DNA from: Haloferax sp. Q22
Lineage (GTDB): Archaea > Halobacteriota > Halobacteria > Halobacteriales > Haloferacaceae
Length of the DNA stretch: 40,089 bases
Assembly (NCBI RefSeq): GCF_001482285.1
Contig: NZ_LOEP01000036.1
Span: 1-40,089, forward strand
Direction: 5' to 3'
Shown: one piece after another, positions 1 to 7,754 of the stretch
How the letters are laid out: every line of letters begins with the position of its first letter
Numbering within the stretch: position 1 is the first letter of the stretch
Position numbers and translations under genes: made by a program
Notes under the pieces: generated by a model
Told to the model about the DNA's origin: nothing
Seen by the model: the letters and a program-made list of their open reading frames with translations, nothing else
The model's database searches: none

Positions 1-2
1 CC

Positions 3-587
3 TCGGCCGCCGAGTCCGCGTTCGGCGACCGCGCCCCGCTCGTCCGCCGGGCCGCGCCCTGCGTCGCGCTCACCGACGACGCCGGACTGGTGAGCGTGGC
101 GCTCTCGCCGCCACGTCAACCCGACGGCTTCGACGCGTGGAGCGACGGTTTCGACCTCGACCCGGCGTGGTTCCATCCGACCGAGGCCACCGTCGTCGCC
201 CTCGTCCGCGGCGACCTGTTCGCCCTCGGCCGCTACGAGGACGGCGACCTCGAATTCGTCGAGGGCTTCGAGAGCGACGTGAAGTCCGCCCACTCGAAAG
301 GCGGGTTCTCGCAGGCGCGCTTCGAGCGCATCCGCGAGGGACAAATCGACGACCACCTCGACCGCTGTCACGAGGCGCTCGACGAGTTCCTCGACGGCGA
401 CGCTGACGCCGAGGCGGGAGCCGCCGGCGACGACGCCGACCTCGTCGTCCTCGGCGAGCGGACCGTCCTCGGTGAGTTCCGCGTGCGGGCCGCGCTGACC
501 GCGACCGTGGACGCCAGCGGCGACCCCGAAGCGGCGCTCACGGAGGCGTCTAGGGAGTTCTGGACCACGCGGCTCTACCGGCTCTGA
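3..587 (+). CDS. Vms1/Ankzf1-type (eRF1-like) peptidyl-tRNA hydrolase, 5' end missing
   Basis: The frame is open from the left edge of the window, so the real start lies outside and only about 194 codons are visible. The motif SKGGFSQ at 294-314, followed by ARFERIREG, resembles the catalytic loop of the Vms1-like release-factor domain (VLRF1), where a GxxQ element hydrolyses peptidyl-tRNA on stalled large ribosomal subunits. That is family knowledge; the assignment here rests on this motif and the surrounding eRF1-like pattern. The tail is acidic and Ala/Asp-rich. A GTG at 90 is in frame but would cut off conserved-looking sequence, so I do not take it as the start. Function in ribosome rescue is an inference. 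Confidence 0.72.
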   Translation, partial: SAAESAFGDRAPLVRRAAPCVALTDDAGLVSVALSPPRQPDGFDAWSDGFDLDPAWFHPTEATVVALVRGDLFALGRYEDGDLEFVEGFESDVKSAHSKGGFSQARFERIREGQIDDHLDRCHEALDEFLDGDADAEAGAAGDDADLVVLGERTVLGEFRVRAALTATVDASGDPEAALTEASREFWTTRLYRL

Positions 588-679
588 GACGGTGGCGACG
601 CCGCGGCCGCGCTCTCGGTCGTCCTCGAATACTCGCAGACAACTCGGCGATATGACCCGGCAGTCGCCGCCGAATCGCC

Positions 680-695
680 CCACCTTTTAGGGTGG
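680..695 (+). promoter_or_regulatory. TATA-like box of the dgcN-dgcA operon inside an inverted repeat
   Basis: TTTTA at 685-689 lies about 27 bases before the ATG at 714, the spacing expected of a haloarchaeal leaderless promoter. The box is flanked by CCACC (680-684) and GGTGG (691-695), a 5-base inverted repeat. This spacing favours ATG 714 over the in-frame GTG at 702. Confidence 0.55.
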
Positions 696-713
696 CACGT
701 AGTGACACCCTGT

Positions 714-1739
714 ATGAACGACCCACAGCGAGTCGTCGTCCTCGCACACGAGAAGTTCCCCGACCGCGCGAAGACCGCCACGGGCGTCCTGAAGTACGCG
801 GACTACGACGTGGTTGCCGTCCTCGACCGCGACAACCCCGGCACCTCTGCCGCCGACCACCGCCGCGACCTCCCGGACGTGCCCGTCGTCGCCTCGATGG
901 CCGACGCGCCCGACGCCGACGCCCTTCTCATCGGCATCTCGCCCATCGGCGGCGCGTTCGACGAGACGTGGCGCGACGACGTTCGCACCGCCCTCGAACG
1001 CGGCTGCGACCTCATCTCCGGCCTTCACTACTTCCTCACGGAAGACGAGGAGTTCGTCCGACTCGCCGACGAACACGGCTGCGACATCAACGACGTTCGC
1101 AAGCCCCACGACGACCTCGGCGTCGCGCAGGGCAAGTCCGCCGACGTGGACGCCGAAGTCGTCCTCACGGTCGGCACCGACTGCTCGGTCGGCAAGATGA
1201 CCGCGACGCTCGAACTCGTCGAGGCCGCCCGCGAGCGCGGCATCGACGCGGGGTTCATCCCGACCGGCCAGACCGGCATCATGATCGCCGGCTGGGGCAA
1301 CCCCGTCGACCGCGTCGTGAGCGACTTCACCGCCGGCGCGGTCGAGGAGATGATTCTGGAGAAGGGCGACGAACACGACGTGCTGTTCGTCGAGGGCCAG
1401 GGGAGCATCGTCCACCCGGCGTACTCGGCGGTCACCTGCGGCATCCTCCACGGCTCGATGGCCGACAAGCTCGTCCTCTGTCACGAGGCCACCCGCGAAG
1501 CGATTCACGGCTACGAGGAGTTCGCCCTACCTGACCTCTCGGAGTACGTCTCGCTGTACGAGAACCTCGCCGACCCGGTCCACGAGGCCGACGTGGTCGC
1601 CGGGATGCTCAACACCTCGCACGTCGACGACGACGTGGAGGCGGCCGAGGCCGTCGACGCCTTCGCCGACGAACTCGGCGTCCCCGCGGTTGACCCCGTC
1701 CGGTTCGGGTCGGCCGACCTCATAGACGAGGTGTTCTAG
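714..1739 (+). CDS. dgcN: DUF1611 family protein, probable D-glutamate N-acetyltransferase DgcN
   Basis: The protein has 341 residues and belongs to the DUF1611 family. It has an N-terminal Rossmann-like half and a P-loop GTDCSVGK at residues 154-161, which in this family binds the nucleotide or CoA moiety. Members paired with an enolase-superfamily epimerase have been described as DgcN, which acetylates D-glutamate before DgcA racemises it. The stop codon TAG (1737-1739) touches the ATG of the dgcA-like gene, so the two are almost certainly one transcript and translationally coupled. I chose ATG 714 rather than GTG 702 because the TATA-like box at 685-689 would place the transcript start at the ATG. 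The exact substrate is inferred from family and pairing. Confidence 0.8.
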   Translation: MNDPQRVVVLAHEKFPDRAKTATGVLKYADYDVVAVLDRDNPGTSAADHRRDLPDVPVVASMADAPDADALLIGISPIGGAFDETWRDDVRTALERGCDLISGLHYFLTEDEEFVRLADEHGCDINDVRKPHDDLGVAQGKSADVDAEVVLTVGTDCSVGKMTATLELVEAARERGIDAGFIPTGQTGIMIAGWGNPVDRVVSDFTAGAVEEMILEKGDEHDVLFVEGQGSIVHPAYSAVTCGILHGSMADKLVLCHEATREAIHGYEEFALPDLSEYVSLYENLADPVHEADVVAGMLNTSHVDDDVEAAEAVDAFADELGVPAVDPVRFGSADLIDEVF

Positions 1740-2777
1740 ATGCTCACGACGGAGTTCGAGCGCGTCTCGATGCCGCTCGCGGAGCCGTTCGGCATCGCCC
1801 GCGGCGTCCAGACCGAAGCCGAGAACGTCGTCGTCCGAATCGAGGACGAAGGCGGCATGACGGGCGTCGGCGCGGCCGCCCCGTCGTCGCACTACGGCGA
1901 GACCGCCGACACCGTCGAGGCCGTCCTTCCGGACCTGCTCTCGGTGGTCGAGGCGGTCGGCGACGCGCACGCCATCGACCGCATCGAGCGCGAGATGGCC
2001 GAGACGGTCCGCCGCAACCCGGCCGCGCGGACCGCCGTGAGCATCGCCCTCCACGACCTCGGGGCCAAGCGCCTCGGCGTCCCGCTGTACCGCCTCTGGG
2101 GGCTCGACCCCTCGCGGACGCCCACGTCGTCGTACACCGTCGGTCTCGACGACCTCGACACGATGCGCGAGAAGACCGCGGAGGCCTACGAGGCCGGCTA
2201 CGACGTGCTCAAGGTCAAACTCGGTACCGACCGCGACAGGGCGATTATCGAGGCCGTCCGCGACGAGGCCCCCGGCGCAACCATCCGGGTCGACGCCAAC
2301 GAGGCGTGGACGCCCCGCGAGGCCGTCGAGATGACCGAGTTCCTCGCCGACCACGGTGTCGAGTTCGTCGAACAGCCGGTCCCCGCCGAGGACCACGAGG
2401 GGCTGAAATTCGTCTACGACCGCGGCGCGCTCCCCATCGCGGCCGACGAGTCGTGCATCACGGCCGACGACATCCCGCGCATCGCCGACCGGGTCGACAT
2501 CGCGAACCTCAAACTGATGAAGTGCGGCGGCCTCACGGAGGCGAAACGCGCCATCCACGCCGCCCGCGCCCACGGGCTGGAAGTCATGCTCGGCTGCATG
2601 ATAGAGACGAACGCCGCCATCGCGGCGGGCTGTCACCTCGCGCCGCTGCTCGACTACGCTGACCTCGACGGCTCGCTCCTTCTCGCGGACGACCCCTACG
2701 AGGGCGTTCCGATGCCGAACGGCGAAATCGACCTCGAAGCTCTCGACCGCCCGGGAACCGGCGCACAGCGTCGGTGA
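1740..2777 (+). CDS. dgcA: Enolase-superfamily dipeptide epimerase / N-acetyl-D-glutamate racemase (DgcA-like)
   Basis: The 345-residue protein has the muconate-lactonizing subgroup layout, with an N-terminal capping domain and a C-terminal barrel. The catalytic set is complete: K158-x-K160 on strand 2, metal ligands D185 (VDANEAW), E211 (EQPVP) and D236 (ADES), and K258 (NLKLMKCGG). A Lys on each face of the barrel is the hallmark of 1,1-proton-transfer epimerases such as L-Ala-D/L-Glu epimerase. Directly behind a DUF1611 gene, the best reading is DgcA, which would convert N-acetyl-D-glutamate to the L form. Plain dipeptide epimerase activity on peptidoglycan or food peptides remains an alternative. 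Confidence 0.85.
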   Translation: MLTTEFERVSMPLAEPFGIARGVQTEAENVVVRIEDEGGMTGVGAAAPSSHYGETADTVEAVLPDLLSVVEAVGDAHAIDRIEREMAETVRRNPAARTAVSIALHDLGAKRLGVPLYRLWGLDPSRTPTSSYTVGLDDLDTMREKTAEAYEAGYDVLKVKLGTDRDRAIIEAVRDEAPGATIRVDANEAWTPREAVEMTEFLADHGVEFVEQPVPAEDHEGLKFVYDRGALPIAADESCITADDIPRIADRVDIANLKLMKCGGLTEAKRAIHAARAHGLEVMLGCMIETNAAIAAGCHLAPLLDYADLDGSLLLADDPYEGVPMPNGEIDLEALDRPGTGAQRR

Positions 2778-2804
2778 CGCGACGGCCCCGACGCTAAACG
2801 CCCC

Positions 2805-3899
2805 TCAGGACTCCCAGTCGAGGTCGTCTTCGCGGGTCTCCGACCGGAGCACGAACGGCCCGATAGAGAGCGTCCGCTTGGCGACCGTCGATATTCGGAG
2901 GACTGCAGCCGCGAGCACGGCGAACGGCGCGAGCGAGACGGCCACCACGAACGCGACCGTGAGGAGGAGGTTTGACACGCCAAGCGTCGCGCCGGTAACC
3001 GTGGTCGGGTCGTCGAGAAAGAGAATCGCGCCGATGCTCGCCACGAGCGCGGGGACGGCCGCGTAGAACATCATCCGCGAGAGGTCGACCAGTTCCCACC
3101 GGAAGTAGAGCGTCTTGACGTGCTCGCGGGCGGGACCGAACAGTTCGAGCGCGTCGCGAAGCTCCGACAGCGCCGTCTTCGTCTCCGACGAGAGGTCGGC
3201 GTCGTGGACGCGGCGGAGCCGCGCCGCCTGATAGATTTTCCACGAGTAGTTCAGGTCAAGCGCCGCCGACAGCACCTCGAACGTCCCGAACTGCCGGCCT
3301 TCCAGCCGCTCGGCGACCGCCTCGGCGTTGGACTCGACCTCCTCGGCGAACTCGCGGACGCGGGTCGGCGGGTCGGCGTCGCTCGCGTCCTTGTCCGCGT
3401 CGCCACTTTCGCCCGCGTCCCCGTCGGCATCGAGCGTCGCCTCGACCGCTCGCGCCCGCGATGCGATGCCCTCGGCCAGCGCGCGTAGGAACGCCGAGGG
3501 CTCCGGCGGCGCGACCGGCGCGTCCAGCAGGTCGGCCACGTCCTCGCGGAAGTTCATCGACCCCTCCATCCGGTCGCGCTGGTCGCCCAGCGGGCCGAGT
3601 TCGCGCGAGAGCACGAGCTGATTGATGGTGACGACGAGCGTAACGCCCGTGATAATCGCGGTGAGAAGGCCCTGCGCGAGCGTCTCGATGGGGTCCGAGG
3701 ACTCGACGGCGACCCGGAGCGGGGTCGGGTCCAGTTGGCCGAGAACGACGACGCTACAGAAGACGACGACGAGCGGGGCCGCGGCGACGACGCGGCGGTC
3801 CGCGTCGAGGAGGGCGCGGAGTTTCGCGCGGCTCGTCGTCCCGCGCTCCCGCATCGTGTCGTCGGGCTCGCCGGCCGACGGGCCGCCGGTGTTCGACAT
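2805..3899 (-). CDS. Haloarchaeal four-helix membrane protein, function unknown
   Basis: This 364-residue protein has two hydrophobic segments near the N-terminus (about residues 38-55 and 76-96). A hydrophilic middle of about 170 residues includes an Asp/Gly-rich acidic stretch, and two more membrane segments follow near the C-terminus (about 277-295 and 306-335). I recognise no catalytic motif. The long soluble loop between helix pairs suggests a sensing or binding region on one face of the membrane, but that is inference. The gene converges on dgcA, with 27 bases between the two stop codons. It stands alone on its strand, separated by 135 bases from the end of the upstream pspA-like gene. 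Confidence 0.75.
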   Translation of the reverse strand: MSNTGGPSAGEPDDTMRERGTTSRAKLRALLDADRRVVAAAPLVVVFCSVVVLGQLDPTPLRVAVESSDPIETLAQGLLTAIITGVTLVVTINQLVLSRELGPLGDQRDRMEGSMNFREDVADLLDAPVAPPEPSAFLRALAEGIASRARAVEATLDADGDAGESGDADKDASDADPPTRVREFAEEVESNAEAVAERLEGRQFGTFEVLSAALDLNYSWKIYQAARLRRVHDADLSSETKTALSELRDALELFGPAREHVKTLYFRWELVDLSRMMFYAAVPALVASIGAILFLDDPTTVTGATLGVSNLLLTVAFVVAVSLAPFAVLAAAVLRISTVAKRTLSIGPFVLRSETREDDLDWES

Positions 3900-4034
3900 G
3901 ACCGAAGCTATCGCGGGGTGGGTTGAAGTGCGTACTGGCGATTAGTCGGAGGGTCGACCGTGTCGCGGGACGGCGGTGGCGGTAGGGAGGCGGGGCGGTT
4001 GAGGCGGCGAGAGAGATTGAGACGGCGGGCGCGC

Positions 4035-4868
4035 TCAGGAGGAAGCAGACGAGTCGTCTTCGTTCTTCAGTTCCTCCAGTTCGGCTTCGACCTCTTCGTC
4101 GGCCACGTCGGTCTCGACGTCCACGTCAGCGTCGGCGGCGCTCTCGCTTTCGGCGTCCGACGACCCGGAGGACTTGCCCATCTCGGCTTTGAGCGTCTCC
4201 AGTTCGGTGTCGACCTCGGCGCTGGTGCGGCCGGCTTCGAGTTCGCGCTCGATGGAGTCCTTGTCCGACAGGGCGTCGTCGAACGCGCCGGAGTCCATGA
4301 GCTCGTCCATCGCGGCCGAGCGGGCCTCCATCTCGTCGGTGCGTTCCTCGGCGCGTTCGAGCGCGCGCCCCACGTCGGCCATCTCGTCGCCGACGCCGGA
4401 CATCGCCTCGGAGACGCGGCTCGACGCCTCGGCGGCCTCGTAGCGGGCCTTCATCGTCTCCTTTTTCGTGCGGAACTCCTCGATGCGGCTCTGGAGTTCG
4501 TCCTTCTTGTTGACGAGTTGGTCTTGGGTCTCCTGCAGGCTGGCGATTTGGGTCTCCAGCTCCTCGATTTGGCTCATCTTGGCCTGCTTCTTTTCGAGCG
4601 CCTTGCGGGCGAGGTCCTCGCGGTCCTGCTGGACGGCCTCGCGGGCCTGGTCGTTGTGCTTTTCGACGTTCTCTTCGAGGCGGCGCTTCTGAATCTCTAG
4701 TCGCTTCTTCTGGGTGGTCAGGTCGGCGATACCCTGTTTGACCTGCTGTAGCTCGTCGCGCATCTTCTCGTAGGAGTAGTCGAGCGTCTCGGTCGGGTCC
4801 TCCGCACGGTTGAGGAGGGCGTTTATCTTCGACCGGATGACGTACGACGTGCGAGAGAGAATTCCCAT
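4035..4868 (-). CDS. PspA/IM30 family protein
   Basis: The 277-residue protein begins MGILSRTSYVIRSKINALL, the amphipathic N-terminal helix typical of PspA/Vipp1, followed by the conserved EDPTETLDYSYEKM. A long, almost continuous coiled coil runs from about residue 30 to 215. The C-terminal 60 residues are acidic and Ser-rich, a halophile addition. PspA proteins form ESCRT-III-like scaffolds on damaged membranes. I chose ATG 4868 rather than TTG 4874 because the family starts with MGIL and a TATA-like TTTTAA lies about 28 bases upstream. The gene is divergent from the hydrolase gene at 4923, with only 54 bases between the starts. Confidence 0.88.
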   Translation of the reverse strand: MGILSRTSYVIRSKINALLNRAEDPTETLDYSYEKMRDELQQVKQGIADLTTQKKRLEIQKRRLEENVEKHNDQAREAVQQDREDLARKALEKKQAKMSQIEELETQIASLQETQDQLVNKKDELQSRIEEFRTKKETMKARYEAAEASSRVSEAMSGVGDEMADVGRALERAEERTDEMEARSAAMDELMDSGAFDDALSDKDSIERELEAGRTSAEVDTELETLKAEMGKSSGSSDAESESAADADVDVETDVADEEVEAELEELKNEDDSSASS

Positions 4869-4892
4869 ACCCAATTACTACGCGACGTTCGG

Positions 4893-4900
4893 CTTAAAAC
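4893..4900. promoter_or_regulatory. Single TATA-like element that may serve two divergent genes
   Basis: TTAAAA at 4894-4899 is centred about 27 bases before the plus-strand ATG at 4923 and about 28 bases before the minus-strand ATG at 4868. It is the only AT-rich patch in the 54-base gap. Confidence 0.5.
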
Positions 4901-4922
4901 CTCACCAGCGCAACCTGTCTCT

Positions 4923-5561
4923 ATGACCGAGACGATTCTCGTCCCCGGGGGGCGCGACGTGCGGGCGACCCTCGACCGCGCCCGCGAAGACGGCGCGGAC
5001 GGCACGAACGACCCAGCGACCCGAACCGACGCCGTCGTCGTCGCCTGTCCGCCCCATCCACAACACCAGGGCCACCGCGGCGACGCCCGCCTCGTCGCCG
5101 TCAGCGACGCGCTCACCGCCCGCGGTATCGACTGCCTCCGCTTCGATTACGGCGCGTGGGACGAGGGCTACGGCGAGCGCGCCGACACCCTCCGGGCGGT
5201 CGAGTGGGCCGCGGAGCGCTACGACCGCGTGGGCCTGTTCGGCTTCTCGTTCGGCGGCGCGATGGCGCTCCTCGCGGCCGCCGAGGGCGCGGCCGTGGAC
5301 GCCGTCTCCGCGCTCGGCCCCGCCGGGCGACTCGCCGACGACCTCGATGCAGTCGCCGCCTTCGACCGCATCCCCGTCCCCGTGCAGGTCGTCTACGGCA
5401 CTCGCGACGACATCGCCGACTGGGAACCAGTCGTCGAGCGCGCCCGCGAGTACCACCAACCGGTCGTCGAGTTCGCCGCCGATCACTTCTTCGTCGGGCA
5501 GGAGGCGAAGGTCGCGGCCGCAGTCGCCGACTTCCTCCTCCCGAACCTCAGCGTCGAGTGA
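4923..5561 (+). CDS. Alpha/beta hydrolase (dienelactone hydrolase-like)
   Basis: This 212-residue cytoplasmic protein has the compact alpha/beta-hydrolase fold. The nucleophile elbow GFSFGG places the catalytic Ser at residue 109. The acid is D162 or D163 in YGTRDD and the His is H188 in ADHFF, giving the right order and spacing for a complete triad. The N-terminal part carries a short acidic insert of the kind seen in halophile proteins. The substrate cannot be read from sequence. The gene is divergent from pspA and may share its TATA-like element, so a link to membrane stress is possible but untested. It appears monocistronic: the next gene has its own TTTTT box at 5614-5618. Confidence 0.8.
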   Translation: MTETILVPGGRDVRATLDRAREDGADGTNDPATRTDAVVVACPPHPQHQGHRGDARLVAVSDALTARGIDCLRFDYGAWDEGYGERADTLRAVEWAAERYDRVGLFGFSFGGAMALLAAAEGAAVDAVSALGPAGRLADDLDAVAAFDRIPVPVQVVYGTRDDIADWEPVVERAREYHQPVVEFAADHFFVGQEAKVAAAVADFLLPNLSVE

Positions 5562-5642
5562 GCGACGGGGTCGTCTCCGGCACCGTCTGCCCGAGATTCA
5601 TCGACCGAACGACATTTTTGCCTCGGCTCCGAAGCCGCCTGC

Positions 5643-6728
5643 ATGGTCCCCCGCAAGCGACTCGCCGCCGTCGTCGCCCTCCTCCTCGTCGGCGTCGCGC
5701 TGAGCCAGTCGTTCGCCGTCGCCACCTCCACCTCGACGCTCGAATCGACGTACGAAGCCGACGCGGTGACAGCAGACTCGCCGCCCGGTCTCGTCGCCTC
5801 CCACGACGCCGACGTGGTTAACCTCGACAAGACGGTGAACCGGACGCCGCAACTCCGAGAGCCGGTCGCCACCGCCGCCCGGACCGGCCGGTACGACGGC
5901 GACATCGAACCCGAGGCGTACATGACGCTCTCGGACGTGAACGAAGACGCCGAGTTCGCGGTCTACGACGGCCGGTACTACCGGTTCTCGCTGAACGTCT
6001 CGGACGACCCCGTCGGCGCGACCATCGAGCTCGACCCGACCGATTGGGAGACCGTCGCCGCCGCGGCGTCGTCGCCCGCCGCGAACGCCAGCGCCGACGT
6101 GCGCGAGGCCATCGACGGCGGCACCGTCACCAACAGCACGTTCGTCGTGCCGGGGCTCTACGAGCGCGGCGGCGCGCACTACCTCGTCTATCCCGCGAAC
6201 GAGGGCGAGATTCTCGGGAACTTCCTCGCCGTCGTCGGCGGGTTCCTGTTCAACCCCATCGGCTGGGCGTACACTATTGCGGGCCTCGGCCTCCTCGGCG
6301 CGTTCCGGATTCACCCGCGCGCTCGCCCGTTGGACCGCAGAACCGCGCTTGCTGTCGTCCCCGGCACGCTCGTCGCGATGTGGCTGGCGACGACGCTCAC
6401 CAACACGGGGTCGCTCGGCATGCGCTACGTTCTCGTTCCCGGTATCGGCGTCGTGACTGCCTTCGGACTGTTCGCCGGCTTCTGCATCCGCCGCGGGTCG
6501 TGGAAGTCGCTCGTCGGCTGGAGCGTCGCGCTCGTCGCGGTCGTCATCGCGGCCGACGCCGTCGCCATCGGCCTCGTCGGGACGATTTTCGGCGCTCTGG
6601 GACTCGTCGTCGGCTGGTTCGGGAGCCTGTTGCTCGTCCCCTACGGCTACGCGCTCGCGGCTGACGCCGAAGACGAGCGTGAGGTCGGTCCGGGTGCGGT
6701 GACGGCCGAGGAGTTGGGAGACGGGTGA
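5643..6728 (+). CDS. Membrane protein with exported N-terminal domain, function unknown
   Basis: The 361-residue protein starts with a short basic stretch and a hydrophobic helix (about residues 7-27) that is either a signal peptide or an anchor. A domain of about 165 residues with several possible N-glycosylation sites (NRT, NVS, NAS, NST) follows, consistent with an outside location. The C-terminal half holds about five membrane helices (from about residue 198 to 345) and ends in a short acidic tail. No known motif is visible. A TATA-like TTTTT at 5614-5618 lies about 27 bases before the ATG, so it is probably leaderless and independently transcribed. Confidence 0.72.
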   Translation: MVPRKRLAAVVALLLVGVALSQSFAVATSTSTLESTYEADAVTADSPPGLVASHDADVVNLDKTVNRTPQLREPVATAARTGRYDGDIEPEAYMTLSDVNEDAEFAVYDGRYYRFSLNVSDDPVGATIELDPTDWETVAAAASSPAANASADVREAIDGGTVTNSTFVVPGLYERGGAHYLVYPANEGEILGNFLAVVGGFLFNPIGWAYTIAGLGLLGAFRIHPRARPLDRRTALAVVPGTLVAMWLATTLTNTGSLGMRYVLVPGIGVVTAFGLFAGFCIRRGSWKSLVGWSVALVAVVIAADAVAIGLVGTIFGALGLVVGWFGSLLLVPYGYALAADAEDEREVGPGAVTAEELGDG

Positions 6729-6782
6729 CTCGGCTCTCGGTGCTTGGTGCCTGAGCGTGGAGAAAGAGGGACAGTCAGTCTC

Positions 6783-7112
6783 TCAGTTGTACTCGCGCCA
6801 TCGGTAGCCGCACTCTTGGCACTTGAAAAAGCGCGTCGGCGGTTCGTCGGCCGACCCGGTCTGTTTGATGGTGTACCACGCTTTCGTGTGGCCGCAGTCG
6901 TCACAATGAACGTCTTTCGCGGTCGGCTTGCCCTCGAACTCCGCGCCCTCTTCGGTCTCGATGAGTTCGTCGCCCGACTGCGCCTCGGTGGAGACGAACT
7001 CCGCCGCGAGGTCCTCGTCGCGCTCGGCGGTCCCCCCGCAGTCGTCGTTCGTGCAGGTCATCGCGCCGTTCTGGCTCACCATCATCGAACCGCACTCGTC
7101 GCAGAACTGCAT
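6783..7112 (-). CDS. tfs: Transcription elongation factor TFS (TFIIS-like)
   Basis: The protein has 109 residues and two zinc ribbons. The N-terminal ribbon uses C4, C7, C20 and C25; the C-terminal TFIIS ribbon uses C70, C73, C98 and C101. The acidic tip D89-E90 in GSADEPPTRFF is the catalytic pair that enters the RNA polymerase funnel and stimulates transcript cleavage in backtracked complexes. Length and both ribbons match archaeal TFS. A longer reading from 7157 exists, but MQFCDECG is the family's usual beginning, so I use ATG 7112. It follows the Cys4 protein gene on the same strand after 84 bases. Haloarchaea often carry TFS paralogues, and which one this is cannot be told here. Confidence 0.93.
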   Translation of the reverse strand: MQFCDECGSMMVSQNGAMTCTNDDCGGTAERDEDLAAEFVSTEAQSGDELIETEEGAEFEGKPTAKDVHCDDCGHTKAWYTIKQTGSADEPPTRFFKCQECGYRWREYN

Positions 7113-7196
7113 ACCCGCCGGTAGCGGACCGAGGGCAAAGAAGCTGTCACTCCGCATCGTCGGGAGAATCAGAACCGACCCGCCGTCCCGCCGCCA

Positions 7197-7739
7197 TCAG
7201 TCGTCTTTCTCGACCATCGGGCAGTTCCGCACCCGGAAGTGGTCGCTGTCTTCGAGTTCGACGATGGTCGTCCCCTCGTGGTGGCACGCGAGTTTCGGGG
7301 GGTCGCCGAAGTGCTCGCAGCGCTGGCAGAACTCGGTCTTGGGGACGACGTGATCCGAGACGCCGTCGGCGTCGTCGACGGGGGTGGCCTCGGCTCCGAC
7401 GCCGACGCCCGCCGCTCGCTCTTCGTCACCGCCTTCGACGAGCGCCGTCCACACGTCCTCGCGGTCGAGTTCGCCGACCTCGACCGACTCGAAGAGTTCG
7501 TCCGTCTCGTTGCGGTCGGTGACGCGCGAGCGGGCGCGGCGCTCGGCCACGCGTCCGGCGAGGTCCGAAAGCGGGGCCGAGTCGGCGTCGTCGCTTCGTC
7601 CGTCGCGGCCTCCGTCCGGGGCGCGGGCGGCGTCGTCGCTGTCGGCTGCCGAGTCGTCGCGTCCGAATGAGTCGTCGCGGCCGCCGGAGACGGATGGCTC
7701 GTCCCCCGTCGTGTCGTCTGTTGAATTGTCGTCGGTCAT
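7197..7739 (-). CDS. Acidic protein with C-terminal Cys4 putative zinc site, function unknown
   Basis: The 180-residue protein has an N-terminal 60 residues dominated by Asp, Ser and Gly, almost certainly disordered. A charged middle contains a possible short helix (DLAGRVAERRAR). The C-terminal 45 residues hold four cysteines (C138, C141, C152, C173) plus H153 and H154, a likely metal-binding knot. The start is 15 bases after the stop of the frameshifted coiled-coil gene, so the two probably share a transcript. The coiled-coil protein also carries a zinc ribbon and TFS lies just downstream, which hints at nucleic-acid handling, but nothing in the sequence proves a function. Confidence 0.75.
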   Translation of the reverse strand: MTDDNSTDDTTGDEPSVSGGRDDSFGRDDSAADSDDAARAPDGGRDGRSDDADSAPLSDLAGRVAERRARSRVTDRNETDELFESVEVGELDREDVWTALVEGGDEERAAGVGVGAEATPVDDADGVSDHVVPKTEFCQRCEHFGDPPKLACHHEGTTIVELEDSDHFRVRNCPMVEKDD

Positions 7740-7754
7740 CGTCCTCGTGAGTCC

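Noticed and set aside
702..713. GTG 702 as start of the DUF1611 gene
   Set aside because: The TATA-like box at 685-689 is too near for GTG 702 but well placed for ATG 714.
5625..5642. Small hairpin GGCT-CCGA-AGCC before the gene at 5643
   Set aside because: Four-base arms are expected often in GC-rich DNA and there is no T-tract.
7113..7157. 15-codon N-terminal extension of TFS
   Set aside because: TFS proteins start just before the first CxxC; the extension has no family support.
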